Assembly (NCBI GenBank): GCA_016742255.1
Contig: JACVCB010000004.1
Coordinates: 141,459-205,458, forward strand
Source: Leptospira sp.
GTDB taxonomy: Bacteria; Spirochaetota; Leptospiria; Leptospirales; Leptospiraceae
DNA length: 64,000 bases
Direction of reading: 5' to 3'
The notes beneath the pieces are model-generated. The model searched no databases and had not been told where the DNA came from. It worked only from the letters and a program-made list of their open reading frames with translations. Position 1 is the first letter of the stretch. Every line of letters begins with the position of its first letter. The position numbers and the translations under genes are program-made. Positions 1 to 8,172 of this stretch are shown here, piece by piece.

Positions 1-279
1 GGGGAAAGACAAAAAAGAATGTCGAACCGATTCTTAAATGAACAAACGTTAGCTTCCACTAAAGAATTGATGGAAATCGCAAATAAATATGGGATGAGTG
101 TCACTGTGATGTCTGTCGCCTGGAGTAAACAACATGATTACGTTGCATCTACAATTATTGGTGCAAATACCGTGGAACAACTTGAAGAATCGTTAAAGGC
201 TACAGATGTCATTTTATCTGATGAAATATTATCCGAAATTAATGCTGTATCCAAAAAAATTCAATACCCAATGGGCTAA
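1..279 (+). CDS. Aldo/keto reductase, C-terminal part
   Basis: The frame is open from base 1, so this is the 3' end of a gene that starts outside the window; the ATG at 19 is internal. About 92 residues remain. The segment STIIGANTVEQLEESL is the late-barrel cofactor-binding stretch typical of NAD(P)H-dependent aldo/keto reductases (usual form xxIIGxRxxxQLxEnl), followed by the closing helix. The missing N-terminus holds the catalytic Asp-Tyr-Lys-His tetrad, so substrate and activity cannot be judged. The next gene starts 14 bp downstream on the same strand. Confidence 0.8.
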   Translation, partial: GERQKRMSNRFLNEQTLASTKELMEIANKYGMSVTVMSVAWSKQHDYVASTIIGANTVEQLEESLKATDVILSDEILSEINAVSKKIQYPMG

Positions 280-293
280 GGACCTATTTTGAT

Positions 294-989
294 ATGAGCT
301 CAAACTCGGAAAATTCAAATCCATCTGATCGTAATTCTGAAAACGATTTAATCTCGGATAAAAAACAAATCTCCAAATGGGAATCGTTTTCTTCGGGAAT
401 TCTTCGTAAGTTCTTAATATTACTTTTGGTAACTTATTTGTTTCCCGAGTGTTCTAGTTTTGGTCCAAAAAATTCTCAAAGTAGTTTGATTATCGTCCAT
501 ATGACGATTGTTAAGGATGAAATGATACTAGATGAGTTGATTGATCCAAGGTTCCAAAAAGTAACCTTAAGAAAAGGTGAAAAATCCATAGAATACAGTG
601 AAAGTTCAGAACATTATTATTACTTTCAAAACCTAAAAGAAGGCCAATACGAAATTTTTGATGCAGTCCACTTACTCAATCGTGGTGCCTCAGATTTTGC
701 ATTCAGCAGTACAAAACAACCGAATAAAATCGATATTGATTTTGATCCAGAAGAGATTCGGAAATCGCGAGTGGATTTGCTACCAGGCACTGTTGTGTTT
801 ATGGGAAGTTTTCATGTGACTGTTGATTTTAAGTTCCAAGAAGAGCCTAAAATTTCAGTTCGTTATAGTAAAACAAATGAAGAAGAACTAGCTGCGATGG
901 ATCATTTGTACAAAAATTATCCAAGATCCGGTTGGGGACAAAAAGCAAAAAATCGAGTTAAGTTATTGTCTTCCTTTACACAACCATAA
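294..989 (+). CDS. Putative lipoprotein of unknown function
   Basis: A 231-residue protein I do not recognise. A hydrophobic segment around residues 41-51 (FLILLLVTYLF) runs into PECSS, which looks like a spirochete lipobox with Cys near residue 53. That would put the lipoprotein signal behind an unusual hydrophilic, Ser/Asn-rich leader of about 35 residues. No in-frame ATG lies closer to the hydrophobic segment, so either the leader is real or a non-ATG start is used. The remainder is a mixed alpha/beta region without cysteines. It follows the aldo/keto reductase closely and converges on the phosphatase gene. Export to the envelope is inferred only from the lipobox. Confidence 0.6.
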   Translation: MSSNSENSNPSDRNSENDLISDKKQISKWESFSSGILRKFLILLLVTYLFPECSSFGPKNSQSSLIIVHMTIVKDEMILDELIDPRFQKVTLRKGEKSIEYSESSEHYYYFQNLKEGQYEIFDAVHLLNRGASDFAFSSTKQPNKIDIDFDPEEIRKSRVDLLPGTVVFMGSFHVTVDFKFQEEPKISVRYSKTNEEELAAMDHLYKNYPRSGWGQKAKNRVKLLSSFTQP

Positions 990-1003
990 ATCTAATTTGA
1001 TTT

Positions 1004-1717
1004 TTAAACAATCGTAATTAGATCCGGGTTTTGTAAGTGGGGAGTTCCATTCCAACTAACAGGTTCCCAATGATTGTTTTCATGACGAAACACACTTAAA
1101 GACGAATTTAAAATTGATTTCATAAATATAGGAAACTCTTTATAATTCATTTTGCAAGATAGACCCATCATAATTGCGATGGGTGTGCTCGAAGAAACAA
1201 CAAGGGTACTTTTTACATCATCAGGGATTTGGAGTGGACCTTTTGATACCTTTTCAACATATTCTTCAAACGTGTATGGTTCGATTGAACCCCAAACTCC
1301 ATTTACCCAATCGGCTAATACAAGTTGTATGAGCTCTTGAAAATAATGCCTAGTTTCTTCTTTTCCTTCTTCCCATGCAGTTTTATATGCTTCGTATAAT
1401 TTTGCAAATGATGGATTCGCATTTCGGATTTTGGCCGCAATGCCTAACCACATTCTAGAATCAAATTCATCCCAAGCTGAATTTTCTATCGGATCTGGAA
1501 TACAAAATTGATCGTTGGTAAAACTTTTAATGATTCCTTCTGCGGTTTGTTTTTGCCTGTTTAAGGTTCCTGTATATACGGAATCAAATTCAATTCTTTG
1601 GTGTTTAAAATATTCGCCTAAAAGATTAGCCTGTTTCCAACCTAATTCTGTTAGTTGATCATAATTTTTTCCAAGTCGATCCGCTTGGCCATGACGAACT
1701 AAATATAAATAGGACAT
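1004..1717 (-). CDS. Histidine phosphatase superfamily protein (lacks second His)
   Basis: A 237-residue protein with the phosphoglycerate-mutase fold signature at its N-terminus, YLVRHGQADR, whose His is the family's phospho-acceptor. The usual second catalytic His, normally in a motif like VSHG near the C-terminus, is replaced: the matching segment reads VVSSSTPIAIMM. An acidic SAWDEFD segment fits the catalytic acid region. It is the last gene of a minus-strand operon with an acyl-CoA dehydrogenase, an APH-type kinase and a DUF6285 protein, and starts directly after the DUF6285 stop codon. A role on a phosphorylated acyl intermediate is an inference from context. The loss of the second His may mean weak or altered catalysis. 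Confidence 0.75.
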   Translation of the reverse strand: MSYLYLVRHGQADRLGKNYDQLTELGWKQANLLGEYFKHQRIEFDSVYTGTLNRQKQTAEGIIKSFTNDQFCIPDPIENSAWDEFDSRMWLGIAAKIRNANPSFAKLYEAYKTAWEEGKEETRHYFQELIQLVLADWVNGVWGSIEPYTFEEYVEKVSKGPLQIPDDVKSTLVVSSSTPIAIMMGLSCKMNYKEFPIFMKSILNSSLSVFRHENNHWEPVSWNGTPHLQNPDLITIV

Positions 1718-2167
1718 CTATACTTGGAACCTCGGATTAGAAACAGAAAGGTTTTCTTTTAATTGTAATTTGACCAAATTCCATACTTTTCCCTTTGGGG
1801 ATGTATCAATTTTAGAGGAATTAGTTTTTGAATTCGTTTGGTTTGATTGGTTACGAATGGTTTGGGCTAAACTTTGATTCCAATGATATAAAACTTGGTA
1901 TTTCTCTTTTTTGGATAATTTTTGAAAACTTTCTAAATCGTATTTGGATTCCAAATCTGAGATTCGTAATTTCTGATTTAAAATTTCCGACCAAAGATTG
2001 GTATATTCTGAATTGTCAATTTCCCTTGCTATGACACCTAACATATTCCAAGAAACTAGTGTTTTATATGATAATAAATCATCACCTTCTAGTTTGGGTA
2101 ATAATTCTTTCATCATAAAATCTTGAATGGCAGAGAGTAGTTCTTTTGTATCAGGTCTATATTGCAT
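1718..2167 (-). CDS. DUF6285 protein, LvaB-like kinase partner
   Basis: A 149-residue protein whose first half (MQYRPDTKELLSAIQDFM, then ELLPKLEG and MLGVIAREID) matches the helical DUF6285 pattern. This family is usually encoded between an APH-type kinase and an acyl-CoA dehydrogenase. The start overlaps the kinase gene by 11 bp, indicating translational coupling. In the Pseudomonas putida levulinate pathway a small protein (LvaB) is needed with kinase LvaA to phosphorylate 4-hydroxyacyl-CoA; I infer the same partnership here. The C-terminal third is Ser/Asn/Lys-rich and looks loosely folded. It has no catalytic motif of its own. Confidence 0.65.
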   Translation of the reverse strand: MQYRPDTKELLSAIQDFMMKELLPKLEGDDLLSYKTLVSWNMLGVIAREIDNSEYTNLWSEILNQKLRISDLESKYDLESFQKLSKKEKYQVLYHWNQSLAQTIRNQSNQTNSKTNSSKIDTSPKGKVWNLVKLQLKENLSVSNPRFQV

Positions 2168-3188
2168 TTTCTAATTCCTCTATGAGACGCATTGCTTCCC
2201 ATTCCATTTCTGCTGTCCTTCTTCCGATGGAAGCAAGTTCGATTCCTTTATCTTTGCCTGACAAATGCCTCTCAGCTTGTTGTGCACTTCCAATTGCCCA
2301 TCGAACGTTTCCCATGATCTCCCAATAGGAAACTTTATATGGATCAACCTTGATACCAGAAGTAAGTTCGTATTCTTTATAAAAATCCTTTCGATCGCCG
2401 AATCCACCTACTTCTTTATTGAGACGACCAAATCTCCAATCTCGCATACACAACCAAGCAATGTCTTCGTGTCGATCTCCAAAATGGGCAAATTCAAAAT
2501 CTAAGATTCCTTGAAGACCATCTGCATTCATCATAAAGTTACCAGTGCGAAAATCTCCATGTACTAAAACAATTTTATCAATGTTTGGTGCATGTGACTC
2601 CATCCAATTGAGGCATAATTCAATCGCTGGGTGAGCTTCTGGTAAATCGTCTAAAGACTGTCTTAAATCGGCAATCGCTTGGCTTATGTAATTTTCAATC
2701 GTGACTAATTTGAGTTTTTGTTTTAGGTCTTCTTCCTTAACAGTTTCTGGAGTTACTGTATGAAGTTTTGCAAGATTTGATGCTAAATCAGAAACCATTT
2801 TTGTTTTACGATAGGAATCTAATTCTTTATCTTTAGTGATGAAACGACCCGTTGCTTTTCCTGCAATTTTTTCCATTAGAAAAAAAGGGGTACCTATAAT
2901 AGAAGTTTGTTCTTCTAAATAAACTGGCGTTGGAGTTTTGACTCCTGCATTGTATACAAGTTCTGCTACCTTAAATTCATCCCGTTTCGATAAGGAAGAA
3001 AGTAAACTTCCACCCTTATCTGTACGAAGAACTAGTGATTTTTTGGACGTATTGGATTGTATTTCCAAAGCATAATTATCTTGGCAAGCTCCTCCACTTA
3101 AATGGAAAATTTCAGTTATTTTAACTGGCTCTTTCCATACAGAAGTTAGGTGGACTTCAACCTTCTCTTGCAGTTCTTTAATTTCCAT
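2157..3188 (-). CDS. APH-type phosphotransferase, LvaA/ACAD10-kinase-like
   Basis: A 343-residue kinase of the aminoglycoside phosphotransferase fold. Visible motifs are the catalytic loop VLVHGDFRTGNFMM (Asp and Asn of HGDxxxxN), the metal-binding ILDFEFAHFGD, and an N-terminal lobe with LVLRTDKGG carrying a candidate ATP-binding basic residue. Its place between an acyl-CoA dehydrogenase gene (6 bp upstream) and a DUF6285 gene (11-bp overlap) is the arrangement of LvaA-type kinases, not of antibiotic resistance kinases. The inferred reaction is ATP-dependent phosphorylation of the 4-hydroxyl of a 4-hydroxyacyl-CoA. The same two activities are fused in animal ACAD10/ACAD11. The exact acyl chain is unknown; in a bacterium living on fatty acids, gamma-hydroxy acids are plausible. 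Confidence 0.8.
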   Translation of the reverse strand: MEIKELQEKVEVHLTSVWKEPVKITEIFHLSGGACQDNYALEIQSNTSKKSLVLRTDKGGSLLSSLSKRDEFKVAELVYNAGVKTPTPVYLEEQTSIIGTPFFLMEKIAGKATGRFITKDKELDSYRKTKMVSDLASNLAKLHTVTPETVKEEDLKQKLKLVTIENYISQAIADLRQSLDDLPEAHPAIELCLNWMESHAPNIDKIVLVHGDFRTGNFMMNADGLQGILDFEFAHFGDRHEDIAWLCMRDWRFGRLNKEVGGFGDRKDFYKEYELTSGIKVDPYKVSYWEIMGNVRWAIGSAQQAERHLSGKDKGIELASIGRRTAEMEWEAMRLIEELENAI

Positions 3189-3194
3189 GAATCT

Positions 3195-4370
3195 TTAAAA
3201 ATCCCATTTTTCCGATACATAATTGCGACCAATGACCATTTTATGAACTTCGGATGGCCCATCTGCAATTCTTGCTGCACGTGCATCTCGGTAAAATAAT
3301 TCGAGTGGTAAGTCTCTTGAATATCCTTTTCCACCACATATTTGGATCGCCATATCAATTGTATTACACAACGATTCACTGACTTTCCATTTTGCCATGG
3401 AAGTTTCCTGTCTTGCATCCTTACCCATTTTTAATAACCAAGCTGCCTTCAATGTTAATAAGAATGCCATCTCGATCTCAGTAGCACGTTCAGCAAACAT
3501 CCACTGAATTCCTTGGTGATCGGCAATCCGTGCACTAAAAACTTCTCTTTCTTTCGCATAACTTCGCGCAATCGAAAGGGCTCTTCTTGCCATCCCAGTC
3601 CATCTCATACAATGGGTGAGACGAGCAGGTCCTAATCTTTCCTGCGATAAACGAAAACCTTCGCCTACTCTACCTAAAACCATATCTTCAGGTACTTCTA
3701 CATTTTCAAAATTGAGTTCACAATGCCCACCTGGTCCGTGTGAACCCATGAGTTCTATCTCACGTACCATCGTATAACCTTTCGCATCAGTTGGCACAAG
3801 AAACATCGTTGTTTTGCGAAAACTTCCATTCACCTTCGCCATTACGATGAGGTACTTTGCTCCATTTGCGCCAGTGCAATACCACTTACGTCCATTGAGA
3901 ATGTATTTTTCACCTTGTTTTTCTGCATTGGTTTGCAAAGAAGTGGGATCTGATCCTGCACCTGGAGAAGGTTCAGTCATAGCAAATCCAGTGCGAAGTT
4001 CACCTTTGATGAGTGGATGTAAAATTAATTCTTTTTGTTTTTCTGATGCTGCAAGAGACAACAAATGCATGTTTCCTTCATCTGGAGCATCACAATTAAA
4101 AATATAAGGAGCAATGGGAGAACGACCAAGCTCACTAAAAATAATACAGGTACCAATTAAATCTAAACCCAATCCACCTTCTGATTTGGGAAGGTGAGGT
4201 GTCCAAAACCCGGCCGATTTTACTTTAGCGCGTGCTTGTTGGTTGATGTCCTCTGGCATTCGACCTTTTTCATAATCATAATGTTTTTCCAGAGGAATGA
4301 TTTCTTCTGTTATAAAAGATTGGATGTTTTTACGAAGTGTTTCAACTTCTTGGGGAATTTCAAAGTCCAT
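3195..4370 (-). CDS. Acyl-CoA dehydrogenase, LvaC/ACAD11-like
   Basis: A 391-residue acyl-CoA dehydrogenase; I chose the ATG giving MDFEIPQEV because the in-frame extension of 7 residues (MCYFLDS) is not family-like. FAD-binding segments are visible: [13 protein letters not shown], then [20 protein letters not shown], and the C-terminal [20 protein letters not shown]. At the position where classical enzymes carry the catalytic Glu (YEGT) this protein reads ADGPSEVH, as in the ACAD10/11 and LvaC type. That fits a role beyond simple dehydrogenation: removal of phosphate from a 4-phosphoacyl-CoA to give the 3-hydroxyacyl-CoA for beta-oxidation. It is the first gene of the four-gene operon. Confidence 0.85.
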   Translation of the reverse strand: MDFEIPQEVETLRKNIQSFITEEIIPLEKHYDYEKGRMPEDINQQARAKVKSAGFWTPHLPKSEGGLGLDLIGTCIIFSELGRSPIAPYIFNCDAPDEGNMHLLSLAASEKQKELILHPLIKGELRTGFAMTEPSPGAGSDPTSLQTNAEKQGEKYILNGRKWYCTGANGAKYLIVMAKVNGSFRKTTMFLVPTDAKGYTMVREIELMGSHGPGGHCELNFENVEVPEDMVLGRVGEGFRLSQERLGPARLTHCMRWTGMARRALSIARSYAKEREVFSARIADHQGIQWMFAERATEIEMAFLLTLKAAWLLKMGKDARQETSMAKWKVSESLCNTIDMAIQICGGKGYSRDLPLELFYRDARAARIADGPSEVHKMVIGRNYVSEKWDF

Positions 4371-4416
4371 TGAATCCAAGAAGTAACACAATCAAGATAG
4401 ATCGTAAAATCTTTTT

Positions 4417-5319
4417 TTAATGAGATCGAAAAATAGGTCTTTCTCTTTTTGAATTTCTTCTAATTTCAAAATGCAAATGTGGACCGGTCGCTCTACCTGT
4501 TTGACCTACTTCCCCAATTTTTTCTCCTTTTTTGACTCTTTGTCCTTGTTTTACTGCAAAGTTCAATAGATGTCCATACCTAGTTTCGTAACCTAAAATA
4601 TGTTTAATAATAATTAGATTACCATATCCACCTTGTGCACCAACAAAACTAACTTCTCCGTCCATTGAAGAAAATACATCTGATCCTTGTTTGGCGGCCA
4701 TATCCAAACCACCGTGAAACGTTTCCTTTTTAGTAAAAGGATCTAATCGTTTTCCAAAATTTGATGAGATGATAGCGGCTGTTAGTGGGAACTGAAATCC
4801 AAATCCGTAAAAGAAAGATTTTTCTGATTTTCCCATTGAGATACCAGGCAAAAACCATTTACTTCGTTCGGAATCATATTGTAATTTGTTTGCATCAATT
4901 TGGTATTTATCTGCTAAAAGCAATTTTGTTTTGTCACTACCATCCGTTTCTTCTGGATGGAATGTTCCACGCATATTTGGGATTTCAAGGATCATCCCTT
5001 GTGATAAATCATGAGGGGAACTGAGCTCGTTAACGGAGGACAAAGTTTCTAAATCCATACCAGTTCGAGCCATGATTTTGAAAAAGTTATCTTCCTTTTT
5101 CACCTTGTATTCGTAATATTTGAGTGGGATGAGGATTTCTTTTTTAGTTCCAGATTTTGAAATTCTTAAGTTTTCTTTGATTTCGGAACGGAGGTTTTTT
5201 AAAGATGGATTCGAATATTCAAGGTTTGCCAATGTGAGAGGACTAGGAAATAGATTCGCCACGGCTCCAAAACCGATCCAAATCACAGTCCATTTCAGAA
5301 AAATAAGGCGATTAGACAT
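4417..5319 (-). CDS. LysM / M23 peptidoglycan endopeptidase
   Basis: A 300-residue exported protein: an N-terminal hydrophobic segment (residues 5-25), a LysM-type domain (about 66-115, YEYKVKKEDNFFKIMARTG with closing MILEIPN), and a C-terminal M23 metallopeptidase domain. The M23 zinc motifs are HGGLD (HxxxD) and GPHLHFEIR (HxH), so the enzyme should be active, cutting peptide cross-links in peptidoglycan in the periplasm. It is divergent from the CPBP protease gene with a 78-bp gap and is preceded on its strand by the acyl-CoA dehydrogenase gene of the neighbouring operon. The ATG at 5319 directly opens the signal segment. Confidence 0.9.
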   Translation of the reverse strand: MSNRLIFLKWTVIWIGFGAVANLFPSPLTLANLEYSNPSLKNLRSEIKENLRISKSGTKKEILIPLKYYEYKVKKEDNFFKIMARTGMDLETLSSVNELSSPHDLSQGMILEIPNMRGTFHPEETDGSDKTKLLLADKYQIDANKLQYDSERSKWFLPGISMGKSEKSFFYGFGFQFPLTAAIISSNFGKRLDPFTKKETFHGGLDMAAKQGSDVFSSMDGEVSFVGAQGGYGNLIIIKHILGYETRYGHLLNFAVKQGQRVKKGEKIGEVGQTGRATGPHLHFEIRRNSKRERPIFRSH

Positions 5320-5397
5320 AATCTTCTAAAATGATTATCGGCCATTTCTCAAAAAAACGATGACGATTCTTGCCGAAATTGAGGAACTGTAAGGCAG

Positions 5398-6297
5398 ATG
5401 CAGAATCGATTTTTTGAGATCTTTCGGCTCACTGCCTACTCTTTGGGTCTCGTTTATGTTTGTTCCTTTTTTTATTCCGTATTCTTTCTAGCGTTTGTAA
5501 ACCATTCGGTCTTAAACCACAGGATCCCAGAAGAACAAATCCTTCCTCTCTATGAAGAATACTCTGAAGGTAAGTTAGATTTTTCGGGACTTTTGGCGGA
5601 ATACCAAAAAGTTGTAAATCCTATCAAGGACCAATTTCAAAAAGAAATCACCGAAAATCCAAATACGTTACTGAGTGAATTCTATGAGATTGTTTTTTCT
5701 GAAAAACCATATTACTTATTAGGACACTCAGTTCCGTGGTTTTTGTGTTATGTGGGGCTTGGTTATTTATTATACAAAAAAGTATTACAAATTCCTGTCA
5801 CAAACTTACAAGATGAACTTTCAATTCCCATTTTATTACGAGGGATCACAAACGGCTTCTTATGTTTTTTTGTAGTGGTAGTATTTGGTGTGATTCTTGA
5901 AAAATTATCGGTTCCATTGGAATCAGGTGTTTTTGCAAAAAAATTATACGAATCCATTCATGGAAATGGTTACCTTCTAGCTTGGGGTATTTATGTTGTA
6001 GGTATCATTACAGGAATTTTGGAAGAAATCTTTTTTAGAGGTTTTTTACTTAAAGCTTTCATTGATAAAGGATTAACCCAAGAAGGACTTCTCATTGTAT
6101 CCTTATTATTTGGTTGGTTACATTATGGAGAAGGTACTTCCATTGCCATTCCTTTCATCATTTGTGGAGTTGGTATGTTCTTTGGTTATCTGTACATTAA
6201 AACAGGAAATCTTTGGATCGCTATGGCTTGCCACGCCACTTACAATTCATTAGGATTAATCAATGCTTATCTTCAATTACCAGTGGTCCAATCATGA
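5398..6297 (+). CDS. CPBP family intramembrane protease (Abi)
   Basis: A 299-residue multi-pass membrane protein. The family signature EEIFFRG (Glu-Glu and Arg of motif 1) occurs near residue 210, followed by a histidine in FGWLHYGEG and a third motif in MACHATYNSLG, together the glutamate/histidine site of CPBP (Rce1-like) proteases. The N-terminal half has further membrane segments and a roughly 60-residue hydrophilic region (RIPEEQILPLYEEY onward). AAGG precedes the ATG at suitable distance. The next gene overlaps at ATGA, so the two are translationally coupled. Substrates are unknown; in other bacteria such proteins act in prenyl-protein or bacteriocin-self-immunity contexts, neither of which is visible here. 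Confidence 0.85.
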   Translation: MQNRFFEIFRLTAYSLGLVYVCSFFYSVFFLAFVNHSVLNHRIPEEQILPLYEEYSEGKLDFSGLLAEYQKVVNPIKDQFQKEITENPNTLLSEFYEIVFSEKPYYLLGHSVPWFLCYVGLGYLLYKKVLQIPVTNLQDELSIPILLRGITNGFLCFFVVVVFGVILEKLSVPLESGVFAKKLYESIHGNGYLLAWGIYVVGIITGILEEIFFRGFLLKAFIDKGLTQEGLLIVSLLFGWLHYGEGTSIAIPFIICGVGMFFGYLYIKTGNLWIAMACHATYNSLGLINAYLQLPVVQS

Positions 6298-7055
6298 ATT
6301 TTTCAAAATCGAAATTAAATATTCGCATAACAGAAGTATTGTTACTTTTTTTTCTTTTATGCTTCTCTCCTAAATCAATTTTTGCAGGAGAAACGGTTGA
6401 AGTATTGGGTGGACCGGATGATGTAAATATTCGGCTGCTTGCACTTCTCAACAAGTTAGATCCAGATTTTTACGCCGACGAAAAAACCCAAGGATTTATG
6501 TATCGATATAGAAATCGTTGGAGTAATCCATATGACTTTAACATCTATGTTGGAAAAGTCGGGAAAACTTCACCCGATTCCATTATCCGAATCGAATCTC
6601 CAAGAAGGGGTCAGGAAAAAATGTGGAAACAAATTTTGGAACAGGAATTGTTACAAAAACCTCCTCACGAATCAGCGGTTCCCTTAACTGAAAAATATCA
6701 TATTGTTTCCCAAGGTTTAAATTTAATTACGCCTATGGCCTCTGTTGGTTATAATTCTTGGAATTCTCCACTATTCACAAATCGTGATACATTTGTTAGT
6801 ATGAGTATTTATTTCTTATGTGATTTAATTTTGGTAGGTGGTGCATACTTATATGCACAGGAGAATTTACCAAAAAAGAATATTTATGATCATATACTGA
6901 ATACAAAAGGACCAGGAAATGTTTGGGAATCACCAAACGCTGTTGGAATTTTTGCAGCAATGGCTGTAACGAGAGTTGTGCGAGCATTTGATGCATGGGA
7001 AGATACAGCTGCTCACAATAAAACAGCTCAATTTGGTTGGTCTTTCAAGTTTTAG
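6294..7055 (+). CDS. Exported protein of unknown function
   Basis: A 253-residue protein. I start it at the ATG that overlaps the protease stop (ATGA), because this puts a signal peptide at the N-terminus: MNFSKSKLNIR, a hydrophobic core LLLFFLLCF and an A-x-A-like site at SIFAGE. After the signal come a soluble alpha/beta part and a second hydrophobic stretch (FVSMSIYFLCDLILVGGAYLY, about residues 170-190). The chain ends in ...FGWSFKF, with a terminal aromatic residue that can mark outer-membrane insertion, although a beta-barrel is not obvious. I do not recognise the family. Coupling to the CPBP protease gene suggests a shared envelope role. Confidence 0.7.
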   Translation: MNFSKSKLNIRITEVLLLFFLLCFSPKSIFAGETVEVLGGPDDVNIRLLALLNKLDPDFYADEKTQGFMYRYRNRWSNPYDFNIYVGKVGKTSPDSIIRIESPRRGQEKMWKQILEQELLQKPPHESAVPLTEKYHIVSQGLNLITPMASVGYNSWNSPLFTNRDTFVSMSIYFLCDLILVGGAYLYAQENLPKKNIYDHILNTKGPGNVWESPNAVGIFAAMAVTRVVRAFDAWEDTAAHNKTAQFGWSFKF

Positions 7056-7065
7056 CTAAAAAAAT

Positions 7066-7401
7066 TTATGATTTAAAAAGATCACGTGCTGCATCCGAGG
7101 CACTTGATCTTTCAAAATCTTCTCTTTCAATGAGAGTTAGTTCCAATCCTTCTTTTTCAATTCTACTCAAAATTTTGGCAATATCTGCCACCTTACTCAA
7201 TTTAGTTGCCAGATACTTGAAAGTAATTCCACAATCTGGGCATTTTTTATCTTTGAGGTAATTGAGACCAAGTTTTTTGCAATTTCCACAAGTTCCGTAA
7301 AGATCATCGATGTAGAGTAATTGTTTTTTTACATCGTCTACATTGAGTTGTCGCCAAACTCGTACAAATTTAGTATTATTTCCGGATACATCTGAAGTCA
7401 T
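7066..7401 (-). CDS. Small zinc-ribbon protein
   Basis: A 111-residue protein from the ATG at 7401 (an upstream TTG would extend it by 14 residues into the facing gene). A CGNC ... CPDC pair spaced about 16 residues apart forms a zinc ribbon in the first half, and the second half is predicted helical (KLSKVADIAKILSRIEKEG). Such small ribbon proteins often bind nucleic acid or a protein partner, but no function can be assigned. It converges on the preceding gene and is divergent from the DUF423 gene with only about 20 bp between the two starts, so their promoters must overlap the coding ends. Confidence 0.65.
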   Translation of the reverse strand: MTSDVSGNNTKFVRVWRQLNVDDVKKQLLYIDDLYGTCGNCKKLGLNYLKDKKCPDCGITFKYLATKLSKVADIAKILSRIEKEGLELTLIEREDFERSSASDAARDLFKS

Positions 7402-7422
7402 AGGCAATAGGAAGTATCGAAT

Positions 7423-7851
7423 ATGAAACTTGTCAAGAAGCAATCCGATTTAGTTTTAATCTTACTCATTTGTTTATCTGGTTTTTTAGCTGTGGCGATT
7501 GGTGCCTTTGGAGCACATGGTCTGAAAAAAATCATACCACCAGATCTTATGATCACTTTTGAAACTGGAAATAAATACCATTTTTATCATAGTATTACAG
7601 CTCTTATCGCATTTTTGATGTTAATCCTTTCCGAGCAATACGAGACCTCTGAGAAATCAAACAAATATCTTCGATTCTCCATTTGGATGTTTTTGGTAGG
7701 TATTTTGATTTTTTCTTTTAGTTTATATTTCTTAGCAATTACAGGAATTAAAATTCTTGGTGCTATCACTCCTTTTGGAGGAGTGAGTTTTCTGGCTGCT
7801 TGGTTTTTTTTAGGACTAGGAATGTATTATTTTTTTGTTCCGAAAAAATAG
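7423..7851 (+). CDS. DUF423 (YgdD-like) membrane protein
   Basis: A 142-residue inner-membrane protein with four hydrophobic segments. The family-typical N-terminal pattern AIGAFGAHGLKK and TGNKYHFYHSITAL (conserved His residues) identify DUF423, as does the glycine-rich ITPFGGVSFLAAW near the end. AGGAAG lies 8 bp before the ATG. The biochemical role of DUF423 is not established. Its 3' end overlaps by 25 bp the 3' end of the convergent small gene. Confidence 0.85.
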   Translation: MKLVKKQSDLVLILLICLSGFLAVAIGAFGAHGLKKIIPPDLMITFETGNKYHFYHSITALIAFLMLILSEQYETSEKSNKYLRFSIWMFLVGILIFSFSLYFLAITGIKILGAITPFGGVSFLAAWFFLGLGMYYFFVPKK

Positions 7852-8153
7852 TGACCTTGTTTACTAATTAAATTTCTTGAAATAAGGCCGTCGCCAATGA
7901 GTAACAATCCTTCTGCGGCGGCTTTTTTTGACTCTTCTGAGCTATCTTTTTGTAATGCCATAAGTTCATGAACATACTTTCTTCTTTGCAAATCCAAAAC
8001 ACCTAACATTGATCCAGCGATCTTTTCATCCATCTGCAAAAATGCCAATGCCAATGTTTGTGGAGGTGTTTCATTACACAAATAGTATAATGCTAAATTA
8101 TCAAAATACGAAAGTTGACTGAGTTTTTCTAATACTTGTTCTGATCCAGACAT
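7827..8153 (-). CDS. Small helical protein with FliG-middle-domain-like segment
   Basis: A 108-residue, all-helical soluble protein. The segment QTLALAFLQMDEKIAGSM followed by LGVLDLQRRKYVHELM resembles the armadillo-like motif of FliG and MgtE N-domains, in which xxAxxLxxLxxxxAxxxLxxL is followed by a charged helix. It lacks the charged C-terminal motor domain of FliG, so it cannot be a motor switch protein by itself. It could be a small adaptor binding a FliG-like partner; this is weak inference. Its 3' end overlaps the DUF423 gene, and the M32 carboxypeptidase stop lies 19 bp downstream of... its own start side, on the same strand. Confidence 0.55.
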   Translation of the reverse strand: MSGSEQVLEKLSQLSYFDNLALYYLCNETPPQTLALAFLQMDEKIAGSMLGVLDLQRRKYVHELMALQKDSSEESKKAAAEGLLLIGDGLISRNLISKQGHYFFGTKK

Positions 8154-8172
8154 AGTGATTCCTTTGATTCAA

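Noticed and set aside
2157..3188. Aminoglycoside resistance kinase
   Set aside because: Same fold, but operon context (acyl-CoA dehydrogenase, DUF6285) points to acyl-CoA metabolism.
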